From the NCBI RefSeq assembly GCF_900199205.1, contig NZ_OBMJ01000001.1, forward strand, positions 1,612,001 through 1,676,000: a stretch of DNA of 64,000 bases. Reading direction: 5' to 3'. Shown piece after piece: positions 25,384 through 33,136 of the stretch (its first letter is position 1; each line of letters begins with the position of its first letter). A program made the translations under genes and the position numbers. The notes under the pieces are model-generated. The model was not told the origin of the DNA and did no database searches. It worked only from the letters and a program-made list of their open reading frames with translations. This stretch comes from Streptomyces sp. 1331.2 (lineage in GTDB: Bacteria > Actinomycetota > Actinomycetes > Streptomycetales > Streptomycetaceae).

Positions 25384-25995
25384 ATGGACATCCGCATTCT
25401 GCTGGCCGAGGACATGCACATGGTGCGCGGTGCCCTGGTGGCACTGCTGGACCTGGAGGACGACCTCAGCGTCGTCTGCGAGGTCGCCCGCGGCGACGAG
25501 ATCGTGCACGCGGCGCTGGAGCACCGGCCGGACGTCGCCGTGATCGACATCGACCTGCCGGGCGTCGACGGGCTGACGGCGGCCGCCCGCCTGCGCGAGC
25601 GGCTGCCCGAGTGCCGTGCGCTGATCCTGACCAACCTGGGACGGCCCGGCACCCTGCGGCGGGCCCTGATGGCCCAGGTCTCCGGATACCTGCTCAAGGA
25701 CGCGCCGCCCGGCGAACTGGCCAGCGCGATCCGCCGGGTGGCGGCCGGACAGCGGGTGATCGACCCCCAGCTCGCGCTGGACACCTGGAACAGCGAGGAG
25801 ACCCCGCTCACCGAACGCGAGACCGAGGTCCTCCGGCTCGCCTCCGAGGGCCACGACCCGGCGGAGATCGCCACGTTGCTGCGGCTCTCCCCCGGCACCG
25901 TGCGCAACTACCTGACGACGATCGTCTCCAAGCTCAACGCGCGCAACCGGGTGGACGCGATCCGCGCCGCCCGCGAGGCGGGCTGGCTGCTGTGA
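25384..25995 (+). CDS. NarL/LuxR-family response regulator
   Basis: ATG 25384 after AGAGGAGCTT; 203 aa. The receiver domain (1-120) has the acidic pocket AED, phospho-acceptor Asp in VIDIDLPG, and the K of LLKDAPPG. The C-terminal LuxR helix-turn-helix reads PLTERETEVLRLASEGHDPAEIATLLRLSPGTVRNYL. It should be phosphorylated by the kinase encoded just upstream. The gene ends convergently with the SagB-like gene; the two stop codons form the ends of a small 7-bp inverted repeat (25993-26017). Confidence 0.92.
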   Translation: MDIRILLAEDMHMVRGALVALLDLEDDLSVVCEVARGDEIVHAALEHRPDVAVIDIDLPGVDGLTAAARLRERLPECRALILTNLGRPGTLRRALMAQVSGYLLKDAPPGELASAIRRVAAGQRVIDPQLALDTWNSEETPLTERETEVLRLASEGHDPAEIATLLRLSPGTVRNYLTTIVSKLNARNRVDAIRAAREAGWLL

Positions 25996-26014
25996 CGGCT
26001 GTCCTGATCCGCCG

Positions 26015-26656
26015 TCAGCGGGCAGCGCCCGGGCGGACCGGGTCGGCCGGAACGGCCATCCCGGCCGCCCGGAGGTAGCCGATGACCCCCCGGGTGACGC
26101 CGGGCGGCAGCGGGAGCGCGGCCACCGCGTCCTCCGGCAGGCACGGGCGGACCAGCATGCCGATGACCCAGAACGCCTCGGGACGGTGCACCACCACCCG
26201 GTACGGGCTGGCCGGGGTCTCCAGCACCACGCCCTCGGTCCGGACCACCAGGGTCGCGCCGACCACCAGCCGCAGCCGCCGCACCGGACGCCCGGCCAGC
26301 GTGAAGGCCGCGTTCCGGGTCAACGGGTAGACCGACAGCAGCGGGCCCACCAGGTCGTCCATCGCCAGGGTGCGCACCACCAGGTGGGCCACCTGCCGCA
26401 GGGCCGGCAGCAGGACCAGGTCGGTCGGGACGCGGCCGCCCGTACCGGGCACGCGGTCCACGTTGGTCAGGTTCACCGGCCCGAGTTCCATCCGGCGCAG
26501 CGCCTCGCGCACCAGGCCGTGGCCGTCCACCGGGAGCCGCTGGACGCCCCACCGGCCGCTGAGCACGGTCTCCGTCGCGCCGTCGCCCGGGACGACGACC
26601 ACGTCCTCGTCCAGCGACCAGAGGTGCACCACCTGATGCTCACTCGTGTCGCTCAA
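26015..26656 (-). CDS. SagB-type dehydrogenase N-terminal (occluded) domain only, FMN domain absent
   Basis: TTG 26656 was chosen because GGGAAGG stands five bases upstream; an in-frame GTG at 26737 would add 27 residues read through promoter-like, AT-rich DNA. About 213 aa. The protein shows two winged-helix-like units: VVHLWSLDEDVVVVPGDG followed by a helix, then LRLVVGATLVVRTEGVVLETP. Between them lies GPLLSVYPLTRNAAFTL. This arrangement is what I know from the N-terminal half of SagB/McbC-type azoline dehydrogenases of actinomycetes. The nitroreductase-fold FMN domain that should follow is missing: the gene stops and abuts the convergent response-regulator gene. It may be a remnant or a stand-alone binding protein. 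The family call is by recognition, not search. Confidence 0.5.
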   Translation of the reverse strand: MSDTSEHQVVHLWSLDEDVVVVPGDGATETVLSGRWGVQRLPVDGHGLVREALRRMELGPVNLTNVDRVPGTGGRVPTDLVLLPALRQVAHLVVRTLAMDDLVGPLLSVYPLTRNAAFTLAGRPVRRLRLVVGATLVVRTEGVVLETPASPYRVVVHRPEAFWVIGMLVRPCLPEDAVAALPLPPGVTRGVIGYLRAAGMAVPADPVRPGAAR

Positions 26657-26783
26657 TGGGGCCTTCCCGGCCGGAACAGATGTCTGTGTGAAGAAATTAT
26701 GGCGCGGCCGGATCACCACGGACATGTCCGCGCTCACGGCGTGCGCATGAAGATCTCACATCCACCCTGCCCGGCTGGGCAGT

Positions 26784-27662
26784 TCAGGCGCGGGCGGCCG
26801 GCACGACGCTGGTGATCCGCCGGGTGACCTTGCGGTGGCCGGGTGCGGCCGGGACGGCCTTGTGCAGCACCGAGGCGTTGTCCCAGACCAGGACGTCCCC
26901 GACCGTCCAGCGGTGCCGATAGACGTTCGCCGGCCGCGTCACCGTGTCGTAGAGCAGGGCGAGCAGCTGCCGGCTGTCGGCCGCCGGGCGGCCCGGGATG
27001 TCGCGCAGCCAGTGCTCGTTGAGGACGAGGGCCGGGCGCCGTGTGGCGTGGTGCGGCGCCACCAGGGGCCGGACGAAGTCGGTCAGCTCGGCGAGCTTGC
27101 GCTGCCGCTCCTCCTCGGACAGCACGACGGTCCGCATCGCCGTCGCCCGCCGCATGTCCTGCTCGGCGATCTGCCGGCACGGGAAGCTGCCGTTCAGGCC
27201 GGACACCTCCGCCCGGACCTCCTCGGGCAGGGCGGCGAGCCCGGCGCGCAGATCGGCGAAGAGCGTCTCGCCCTCCTCCTGCGGGGCCTCGTCGCAGGTG
27301 AGCAGGGTGACCAGGGAGCGATCGGGCGCGAAGGAGCCGTCGGCGTGCCAGTACTGCCCGCCCGCGTTGGCGCCGAGCCCGCGGACGTTCGTCTGCAGGC
27401 GCACCTCGGGGTGCCCGGGCGCCCGGTGCTCGGCGGGGAAGACCGTCTCGGGCTCGCCGAACCAGCGCGCCAGCCCGGTGAACTCCGCCGGGTCGCGCGG
27501 GAAGCCGGTCAGGTGCAGCACGCCGTACTCCCAGAGCAGGGCGCGCAGCTCCTGCGGGCCGTGGTCGCCGGGCGCGAAGCCGTCGATCCGCAGCCCGAGG
27601 CCGAAGCCGGTCAGTTCCGTCGTCTCCGCCGCCCTCGGGAGCGCGCTCGTCGCCTCGCTCAT
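26784..27662 (-). CDS. Fe(II)/2-oxoglutarate dioxygenase (TauD/TfdA family) in the lasso operon
   Basis: ATG 27662 overlaps the stop of the B2 protease gene (ATGA); 292 aa. The facial triad and oxoglutarate ligand are visible: H106 and D108 in QYWHADGSF, the distal His267 in NASVLHKAV, and Arg277/Arg281 in HRKVTRRIT, spaced as in TauD. It is translationally coupled as the last gene of the lasso operon, so it probably hydroxylates (or desaturates) the lasso peptide or its precursor. Known precedent: an Fe/2OG enzyme beta-hydroxylates an Asp of canucin. Candidate target residues here are Asp8, Asp14, His12 or Pro5 of the core. Confidence 0.88.
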   Translation of the reverse strand: MSEATSALPRAAETTELTGFGLGLRIDGFAPGDHGPQELRALLWEYGVLHLTGFPRDPAEFTGLARWFGEPETVFPAEHRAPGHPEVRLQTNVRGLGANAGGQYWHADGSFAPDRSLVTLLTCDEAPQEEGETLFADLRAGLAALPEEVRAEVSGLNGSFPCRQIAEQDMRRATAMRTVVLSEEERQRKLAELTDFVRPLVAPHHATRRPALVLNEHWLRDIPGRPAADSRQLLALLYDTVTRPANVYRHRWTVGDVLVWDNASVLHKAVPAAPGHRKVTRRITSVVPAARA

Positions 27663-28129
27663 CGCCGCGCTCCCGACCGCGCGGCAGGCCGCCTTCCCGG
27701 CCGCTTCCCGGACCGCTCCTGCGGGGGCACCCGGATCAGGGTGGTGTGGTAGCCGCGCGGGTACGGCTCGTCGACCGGCTCGCCGTCGACCTCCACCCAG
27801 GCGTGCGCCAGGAAGGGGACCACCCGCACGCCCGAGCACCAGGTGGGCCAGTGGCCGTGCACCCGGCAGAGCAGCGCGGTGGCCAGGGAGCGCTGGACGC
27901 AGCCCTCGCCGGCGCAGCTGACGCTCACCGCGACGACCGCGCTGCGGCTGCGGCTCGCCTCCTCGGCGGTGGACGGCCGGGCGCCCCGGCGCAGGAACTC
28001 CAGGACCGTACGGATCCGGGCCGGCGGCTGGTGCATCAGGACCCGGGCCGCCGCCGTGGCCAGCCACGGCAGCACCCGCCGGTGCGCGGCCAGCCGGGGA
28101 CGGTGGGTGATGGCGACGGGCGAACTCAC
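27659..28129 (-). CDS. Lasso peptide leader protease (B2, transglutaminase-like)
   Basis: GTG 28129 overlaps the B1 stop (GTGA); 156 aa. It has the Cys-His-Asp protease pattern of lasso B2 proteins: GEGCVQRSLATALLCRVHG (nucleophile Cys near residue 76), then FLAHAWVEVDGEPVDEP with the His near residue 107 and the following Asp. The basic tail (PGRRPAARSGARR) is unusual. With B1 it removes the 27-residue leader after Arg27 of the precursor, delivering the free Gly1 amine to the cyclase. Confidence 0.92.
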   Translation of the reverse strand: MSSPVAITHRPRLAAHRRVLPWLATAAARVLMHQPPARIRTVLEFLRRGARPSTAEEASRSRSAVVAVSVSCAGEGCVQRSLATALLCRVHGHWPTWCSGVRVVPFLAHAWVEVDGEPVDEPYPRGYHTTLIRVPPQERSGKRPGRRPAARSGARR

Positions 28130-28383
28130 GGCGTCACCAGCCCGGCCGTGCGCAGCTTGGCGAGCAGGGCGGCGGCGTCCTGCTCGGCCTGCTCGGGCGC
28201 CACCCGGGCACCGGCCGCCGCCTCGACCGCTGCCTCCCGGGCGCCCCGGCCGGCGAGCAGGCCCTGGAGGACGCGGGCGCCCGAGCCGTTGAGCCGCCAG
28301 TAGCGGCCCGACCTCTCGTCGAGCAGCACCGCGCCGTCGTCGGTCTCGGCGATCGACACACCGTCAGCGAGGTTGAGGGGCAC
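28126..28383 (-). CDS. Lasso peptide RiPP recognition element (B1, PqqD-like)
   Basis: GTG 28383 was chosen for the GGGAAGGA site six bases upstream; the open frame extends further but enters the repetitive 3' end of the cyclase gene. 85 aa. A PqqD-like fold is recognisable from DDGAVLLDERSGRYWRLNGSGARVLQGLL and the C-terminal LLAKLRTAGLV. It binds the YxxPxLxxxG motif of the precursor leader and hands it to the B2 protease. It overlaps the cyclase gene by 20 bp and B2 by 4 bp. Confidence 0.9.
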   Translation of the reverse strand: MPLNLADGVSIAETDDGAVLLDERSGRYWRLNGSGARVLQGLLAGRGAREAAVEAAAGARVAPEQAEQDAAALLAKLRTAGLVTP

Positions 28384-30346
28384 GGCGGTCCTTCCCGTGG
28401 TTCGGCTCGTGGCCGGGCTGGTGGCTGGGCTGGTGGCCGGGCGCGTGGTTCGCACCGGCCGGTTCGGTCGCGGGCGCGTCGGCGGGCGCATCGGCGGGCG
28501 CCAGGCCCCACCGGGCGCGGGCGCGCAGCCAGTTCTCGACGGCCATGGTGGAGTCGAGGGCGCCCCAGGGCAGGCCGGGCGGGTAGGCGGACAGCGCCAT
28601 GTGGCGCAGCGTCGGGCCGTCGACCAGGCCCAGCCCGGCCAGCAGCGGCTGCTCGAACAGCTCGGCGAGCTGGCCGCGGTGGCGCTGCTGGCCGCGGAAG
28701 AAGTCGTCGGAGAACTCGCCCTTGGTGGCCCGGTTCAGCGACCCCTCGGGCATCGTGCCCCGCATCGCCTCGACCATGAGCGGCTTGTACGTCCACGGGG
28801 AGCTGCGCTCCTCGGGGCGGACCGCCAGGCAGGCCTCCAGCACCCGGTCGTCCAGGTAGGGGGCCTGGAGGACCGCGCCCTCGGCGCCGGTGACGGTCTC
28901 CGCGAGCCGCACCGCCGCACCGAGCTGGCGGGCCAGGTCGATGGTGGTGTGCGCGGCGCGGGTCGGGGCGTAGGGCTGCGCTGCGCCGGCGCGCCGGCGC
29001 AGCTCGTCGATGAGGCCGGACGCGGCGTCGGCGGTGACCCACGGCGGCAGCCGCAGCGGGTACTCCCAGCCGAACAGCGGCTGGTTGGCCGGCGGGAACG
29101 GCTTGGTCAGGTCCTCGGCCTCGGCGGCCAGCCAGACGCCGTACGGACGCCGGTCGGCCAGGGCCCGCAGGGTTGCGGAGGCGGACCAGCGGCGCATGGC
29201 GCGCATGCCGGCGAGGTGTTCGCGGGCCAGCCCGGGGCGCCGGCGCGTCAGGTCGTGCAGGTAGCTGGGCTTGACCGCGAGGACTTCGTCGCCGCCGTGT
29301 CCGGTGAGGTGCACGTAGGCGCCGGCGGCGGCCAGCCGGCGGGCGGTCTCCTTGAGCCTGGCCACCGGGCGGATCCAGCGGGTGGGCTCATCCAGACCGG
29401 TGATGGGGCGGGCCACGTCCTCGAACATGTCAGGGAGTTCGCCGGGCCGGAAGACGGTGTGCGTGATGTGGTCGCCGTCCAGCAGGTCCTGCGCCTTGCT
29501 CGCCCAGACGTGGTCGTCGTGGGTGGGGTCGGCCACGCCGATCCGCACGGTGACCAGGCCGCCGCGGGCGCGGCCGGTGGCCTCGGCGGCCAGGAAGCTG
29601 AGTGGGGTGGAGTCCAGGCCGCCCGAGAGGTCGGAGCCGACCACGGCGCGGTCCCTGACCCGCACCGCGACCGCCTCGGCGAGGGCCCGTCGCAGGGCGG
29701 GCGCGCCCTGGGCGCGGTCCAGCTCCTGCGGCGGCGGCTGCCACCACGGCCGGATCCGGGAGCGGCCGTCCGCGCCGATCAGCAGGCAGCTGTCCGCGGG
29801 CACCAGGTCGACGCCGGACCAGAGCGGTTCGGTGAGGGAGGACGGGGTCATGGCCAGCAGCCGTGCGGTGAGGCGGACCGGGTCCAGGGGGGCGTCGGCC
29901 AGGGTGGCGAGCAGGTCGGCGCGGTCGGAGGCGATGGTGCAGCCGTCGACGGTGGCGGTGAAGACCCGGCGCACGCCCGAGGCGGTGCCCTGGACGCGGA
30001 CCGCGCCGTCGATGCTCGCGACCAGGTGGGCGCTGCCGGCGAGGGAGTCGGCGAACCCGTCCAGATCGGCGTGGTGCCGCACCCGGCGCGCCCGGTCTTC
30101 GAGTTGACTGCCGGTCAGCGCGTGGGTGCCGGTGACCAGCAGCGCCGTGGTGCCGTGCCGGGCGTGGACGGCGGTGGCGATGCCGGTGCTCCCGTCCGGG
30201 GACTGTCCGACCACCCAGGGGCGCCCCGAGGCGTGGGTCAGGGTGAATCCGACGTGGTCGCCCAGTCGCCGGGCCACCCGGACCGCGGACGGGCAGTCGG
30301 GCAGGGCGACGAACCAGGGACCAGGGGGATCCGGGTTCTCTAGCAT
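28364..30346 (-). CDS. Lasso peptide macrolactam synthetase (C, asparagine synthetase-like)
   Basis: ATG 30346 behind GGAGGAACC; 660 aa. The N-terminal 190 residues are the degenerate glutaminase-like domain without the Cys2 nucleophile. The synthetase domain has the PP-loop SDLSGGLDSTPL (about residue 240), HLTGHGGDEVL and YLDDRVLEACL. It adenylates the side-chain carboxylate of ring Asp8 and couples it to the Gly1 amine. The last 45 residues are Pro/Ala/His-rich repeats (PADAPADAPA, HQPSHQPGHEPNH), probably disordered. It is the second gene of the operon, 186 bp after the precursor and separated from it by a hairpin. Confidence 0.93.
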   Translation of the reverse strand: MLENPDPPGPWFVALPDCPSAVRVARRLGDHVGFTLTHASGRPWVVGQSPDGSTGIATAVHARHGTTALLVTGTHALTGSQLEDRARRVRHHADLDGFADSLAGSAHLVASIDGAVRVQGTASGVRRVFTATVDGCTIASDRADLLATLADAPLDPVRLTARLLAMTPSSLTEPLWSGVDLVPADSCLLIGADGRSRIRPWWQPPPQELDRAQGAPALRRALAEAVAVRVRDRAVVGSDLSGGLDSTPLSFLAAEATGRARGGLVTVRIGVADPTHDDHVWASKAQDLLDGDHITHTVFRPGELPDMFEDVARPITGLDEPTRWIRPVARLKETARRLAAAGAYVHLTGHGGDEVLAVKPSYLHDLTRRRPGLAREHLAGMRAMRRWSASATLRALADRRPYGVWLAAEAEDLTKPFPPANQPLFGWEYPLRLPPWVTADAASGLIDELRRRAGAAQPYAPTRAAHTTIDLARQLGAAVRLAETVTGAEGAVLQAPYLDDRVLEACLAVRPEERSSPWTYKPLMVEAMRGTMPEGSLNRATKGEFSDDFFRGQQRHRGQLAELFEQPLLAGLGLVDGPTLRHMALSAYPPGLPWGALDSTMAVENWLRARARWGLAPADAPADAPATEPAGANHAPGHQPSHQPGHEPNHGKDRRAPQPR

Positions 30347-30407
30347 GGTTCCTCCAGCACGGTTCCTCCGCGATTCCGCGATTCCGCAATTCCGCGGGCA
30401 GCGGCAG

Positions 30408-30443
30408 GGCGGAATGCGGGGGGTGATTCCCCCGCATTCCGCC
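30408..30443 (-). terminator. Hairpin between lasso precursor and cyclase genes (attenuator)
   Basis: A perfect 15-bp stem (30408-30422 and 30429-30443) with a 6-nt loop. On the minus strand it follows the precursor gene by about 90 bp and precedes the cyclase by about 60 bp. It probably ends most transcripts after the precursor, giving more precursor than enzyme mRNA. Confidence 0.8.
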
Positions 30444-30489
30444 GCCGCCTGACGTCGTTCAGTTCATCCGGTCAGCGACCGGCCGTTCC

Positions 30490-30549
30490 GACGCGGTCGA
30501 AGCGGATTCGACGCGGTCGGCGCGGATTCGACTTAGTCGAAGTGGATGA
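30490..30549. repeat. Degenerate 20-bp tandem repeat overlapping the 3' end of the lasso precursor gene
   Basis: Units 30490-30509 and 30510-30529 differ at two positions. A third, weaker copy (30530-30549, about 14 of 20) runs over the precursor stop codon into the codons of the last core residues. Confidence 0.55.
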
Positions 30550-30658
30550 AGAAGTCCGCCAGCGGGAAGCCGACACCACGGGTCAGCTCGTCGTAGTCGC
30601 CGAGCTCCGAGAGCTCCGGGGCCTCGTAGACCAGGCCGGCCTCGATTTCCTTCTCCAT
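30533..30658 (-). CDS. Lasso peptide precursor (A), core GVGFPLADFFIHFD
   Basis: ATG 30658 with an excellent CGGAGGTAG site; 41 aa. The leader (residues 1-27) contains the lasso recognition motif YxxPxLxxxG (Y11, P14, L16, G20) and Thr26 at the -2 position. The core is residues 28-41, 14 aa. Gly1 and Asp8 give the expected eight-residue macrolactam ring; Phe9, Phe10, His12 and Phe13 are bulky residues that could hold the thread. There are no cysteines, so a class II lasso peptide is predicted. The core is short and hydrophobic with an Asp C-terminus; I do not recognise it among characterised lasso peptides. C, B1, B2 and dioxygenase genes follow in the same direction. Confidence 0.93.
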   Translation of the reverse strand: MEKEIEAGLVYEAPELSELGDYDELTRGVGFPLADFFIHFD

Positions 30659-30804
30659 GGCTACCTCCGGTTGTGAGTGGGGATTCGTTCGGGCGATTCG
30701 CTCGAACGGATCCCAACGTAGCCCCGGTCCGACAACCCGGAAAAGGAAATCCCGGCGGGTTGGCAGGAAAGGGTCACCGGCGTTTGCCGGGCATTGCGCG
30801 GACC

Positions 30805-30820
30805 CTGCGGGTTTCCGCAG
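30805..30820. promoter_or_regulatory. Palindrome CTGCGG-GTTT-CCGCAG upstream of lasso operon and two-component genes
   Basis: A 6-bp inverted repeat with 4-nt spacer in the 535-bp divergent gap 30,659-31,193. On the minus strand it contains CTGCGGAAACCC, which is identical to one repeat in the 34.3-kb control region. The rest of this gap shows no supported gene; a 50-codon open frame at 30952-31101 was not accepted. Confidence 0.5.
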
Positions 30821-31156
30821 GAGCGGCACTGCGGAGAACACCACTGCACCGGGCGGCAATCCTCATACCGCCGCCGAGCAGCGCTTCCTAGCGTGGAAGG
30901 GCATCGGGGCGCCCGCCCCGGCCGACCGACCCCGCAGGCTTGGAGACCACCGTGCACCTCATGCTCCCGGCGCTGCCCCAGGAACCCGCGGACGGCGTCG
31001 CGGGCCGGGCCGCCGACCTCGTCGACCCCCTGGGCGGCCCCGGCTGCCCGGCCGTGCGGGTGCGCAACCGCAACCAGGCGCAGCAGCGGCGCAGTTCATG
31101 ACCGGAACCGCTCTTCCCGACCGTACGGCCCGGGCCGCCGCGCAGTCCTGGCGATC

Positions 31157-31185
31157 TTGCCCGGGCTGCGCGGCCGCACTAGGCT
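31157..31185 (+). promoter_or_regulatory. Predicted promoter giving a leaderless kinase mRNA
   Basis: TTGCCC (31157-31162) and TAGGCT (31180-31185) are separated by exactly 17 bp. The GTG start codon at 31194 lies eight bases after the -10 box, where transcription should begin, so the message would be leaderless. Confidence 0.6.
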
Positions 31186-31193
31186 CGGGGCTC

Positions 31194-32414
31194 GTGCGAG
31201 GAGATTCAGCGGGCGCCGCATCCCACCACCCGACGGGGTTCCCGGGTGGCCAGGGCACCGCTGAGGACGAGGCCGCCACGGCGCCCCCCTCCTGGCCGCG
31301 GCGCAGCCTGGGAGTGCTGATCGGCTGTCTGACCGCCCTGGTCGGCGCGCTGTACTTCCTCGTCGTCGGCGCCGCCTTCGGTCCCTTCCTGCTCTGGCCG
31401 CGCAGCCGGCCGAGCGCGCTGGAGGTCCTGGTGGCCGGGGCGCGCCGGCTGACGGCCCTGGAGCGCAACCGGCGTTCGGTCTTCTTCGGCGACCGCTTCC
31501 CCGAGCACTACAAGGCGTCCGACCAGAAACTCCTGCGCTACCTGGCGGTGCGCTGCTACACCGGTCTGCTCTGCGCCGTCGTGATCGGACTGCTGGGCTT
31601 CGGCGCCATGCTGGCCGGGCTGATGGTCAACGGGGCGACCCGGGGAACCCTCGACTGGGACCAACTCCTCACCCAGGCACTGCTGGGCGGCGTCCTGCTC
31701 TTCCTCGACCTGCAGGGCCTGTACTCGCTGGCGGCGCTGGACACCCGGATCGCCCGAGAGTGCTTCGGCCCCTCCGAGCGGGAGCTGCTGCAGCGCCGGA
31801 TCGACGAACTCGCCACCAGCCGGGCCGCGGTGGTCCAGGCCGTGGACGCCGAGCGCCGGCGGATCGAGCGCGACCTGCACGACGGCGTCCAACAGCGCCT
31901 GGTGGCCCTGGGGATGCTGCTGGGTCGGGCCCGCCGGGGGCGCAACCCCGAACAGGCGAGCGCACTGCTGCTGCAGGCCCACGAGGAGTCCCAGGGCGTG
32001 CTGACCGAGCTGCGCGAGGTGGCCTGGCGGGTCTACCCCTCGGCGCTGGACAGCCTCGGCCTGGAAGAGGCGCTGGGCGGGGTGGCCGAGCGGTGCAGCA
32101 TCCCGCTGCGGACGCGGTTCGAGGTCGGCGCGGCGCTGCCCAAACCCGTGGAGACGGCCGCCTACTTCGTGGTGTCCGAGTCCGTGACCAACGCCGCCAA
32201 GCACTCCTCGGCTTCGGCCATCTCGGTGCGGGTGACGCTCGACGGCGCCCTGCTCACCGTCCGGGTCGAGGACAACGGCACCGGCTGCGCGGACCCGGCC
32301 GGCAGCGGCCTGACCGGGCTGCTCAGCCGGGTGGCCGCGCTGGACGGCGTCCTGCACGTCGACAGCCCCCCAGGGGGACCGACCACCATCACTGCGGAGA
32401 TCCCATGCGCGTAA
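31194..32414 (+). CDS. Sensor histidine kinase (HisKA_3) of a NarL-type system
   Basis: GTG 31194 was chosen from the promoter spacing; an in-frame ATG at 31098 lies upstream of that promoter. 406 aa. Two hydrophobic segments flank a DUF4231/RDD-like region (about 45-70 and 125-175). The kinase core has AVDAERRRIERDLHDGVQQRLVALGMLLGRA with the H-box His, VVSESVTNAAKHSSA (N box) and GSGLTGLLSRVAALDG (G box). It overlaps the regulator gene by 10 bp. It sits divergently from the lasso precursor and is the likely sensor for that operon or the neighbouring lipopeptide genes. Confidence 0.88.
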   Translation: MRGDSAGAASHHPTGFPGGQGTAEDEAATAPPSWPRRSLGVLIGCLTALVGALYFLVVGAAFGPFLLWPRSRPSALEVLVAGARRLTALERNRRSVFFGDRFPEHYKASDQKLLRYLAVRCYTGLLCAVVIGLLGFGAMLAGLMVNGATRGTLDWDQLLTQALLGGVLLFLDLQGLYSLAALDTRIARECFGPSERELLQRRIDELATSRAAVVQAVDAERRRIERDLHDGVQQRLVALGMLLGRARRGRNPEQASALLLQAHEESQGVLTELREVAWRVYPSALDSLGLEEALGGVAERCSIPLRTRFEVGAALPKPVETAAYFVVSESVTNAAKHSSASAISVRVTLDGALLTVRVEDNGTGCADPAGSGLTGLLSRVAALDGVLHVDSPPGGPTTITAEIPCA

Positions 32415-33049
32415 TCCTCGCCGAGGACTCGACCCTGCTGCGGGAGGGCCTGGTCCGGCTGCTCGTCGAGGAGGGCCACGAGGTCCTGGCGGCGCTCGGC
32501 GACGCGGTGACGCTCCTCCAGGAGGTGGAGGCGCGCAAGCCGGACGTCGTCGTGGTCGACATCCGGATGCCCCCGACGCACACCGACGAGGGGCTGCGGG
32601 CGGCTGTGGAGATCCGCGAGCGCTGGCCGGAGGTCAGCGTGCTGGTGCTCTCGCAGCACATCGAGCGCAACTACGCGGCGAAGCTGCTGGCGTCCAACGC
32701 GGAGCGGGTCGGCTACCTGCTCAAGGACCGGGTGGCCCAGGTCGAGGAGTTCCTGGACGCGCTGGAGCGCATCCACGCGGGCGGGGCGGCGATCGACCCG
32801 GAGGTCATCCGCCAGCTGGTCATCCGCACCACGCACGGCGATCCGCTGGCCCGGCTCACCCCGCGCGAGCGCACGGTGCTGGAGGCACTGGCCCAGGGGC
32901 ACACCAACACGGCCATCGCGCAGAAGCTGCACATCTCGCTGAGCTCGGTGGAGAAGAACCTGAACACGGTCTTCGACAAGCTGGAGCTGAGCCACACCAC
33001 CGGCTACAGCCGGCGCATCCTCGCGGTGCTGCGCTACCTCGAATCCTGA
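32405..33049 (+). CDS. LuxR/NarL-family response regulator
   Basis: ATG 32405 lies inside the end of the kinase gene, implying coupled translation; 214 aa. Receiver domain: LAEDSTLLREGL, phospho-acceptor Asp in VVVDIRMPPTHTDEG, and YLLKDRVAQ. The effector domain has LTPRERTVLEALAQGHTNTAIAQKLHISLSSVEKNL. The insertion PPTHTDEGL after the phosphorylation site is typical of a common actinobacterial subgroup. It could bind the CTGCGGAAACC-like repeats at 30.8 and 34.3 kb, but nothing proves this. Confidence 0.92.
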   Translation: MRVILAEDSTLLREGLVRLLVEEGHEVLAALGDAVTLLQEVEARKPDVVVVDIRMPPTHTDEGLRAAVEIRERWPEVSVLVLSQHIERNYAAKLLASNAERVGYLLKDRVAQVEEFLDALERIHAGGAAIDPEVIRQLVIRTTHGDPLARLTPRERTVLEALAQGHTNTAIAQKLHISLSSVEKNLNTVFDKLELSHTTGYSRRILAVLRYLES

Positions 33050-33065
33050 GCCCGGAGGGCTGAGC

Positions 33066-33105
33066 CCCCGCTCCCGTGCCGGAGGCGCAAGGCACGGGAG
33101 CGGGG
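33066..33105. terminator. Bidirectional hairpin between convergent genes
   Basis: A perfect 15-bp stem (33066-33080 and 33091-33105) with a 10-nt loop, in the 87-bp gap between the response regulator and the cyclodeaminase gene. Confidence 0.85.
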
Positions 33106-33136
33106 CGCGCCGCCGGGACGGGCCCTGGGACCGGCC

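Noticed and set aside
26657..26737. GTG 26737 as start of the SagB-like protein
   Set aside because: The extra 27 codons are AT-richer and lie upstream of a good ribosome-binding site for TTG 26656; kept only as an alternative.
30952..31101. 49-aa open frame (GTG 30952) before the sensor kinase, possibly another small peptide
   Set aside because: No clear ribosome-binding site, Arg/Gln-rich C-terminus and no RiPP leader motif; the kinase has its own promoter downstream. Not convincing as a gene.
31098..31193. Upstream ATG (31098) as start of the sensor kinase
   Set aside because: It lies before the TTGCCC/TAGGCT promoter and would add 32 residues of non-conserved sequence.
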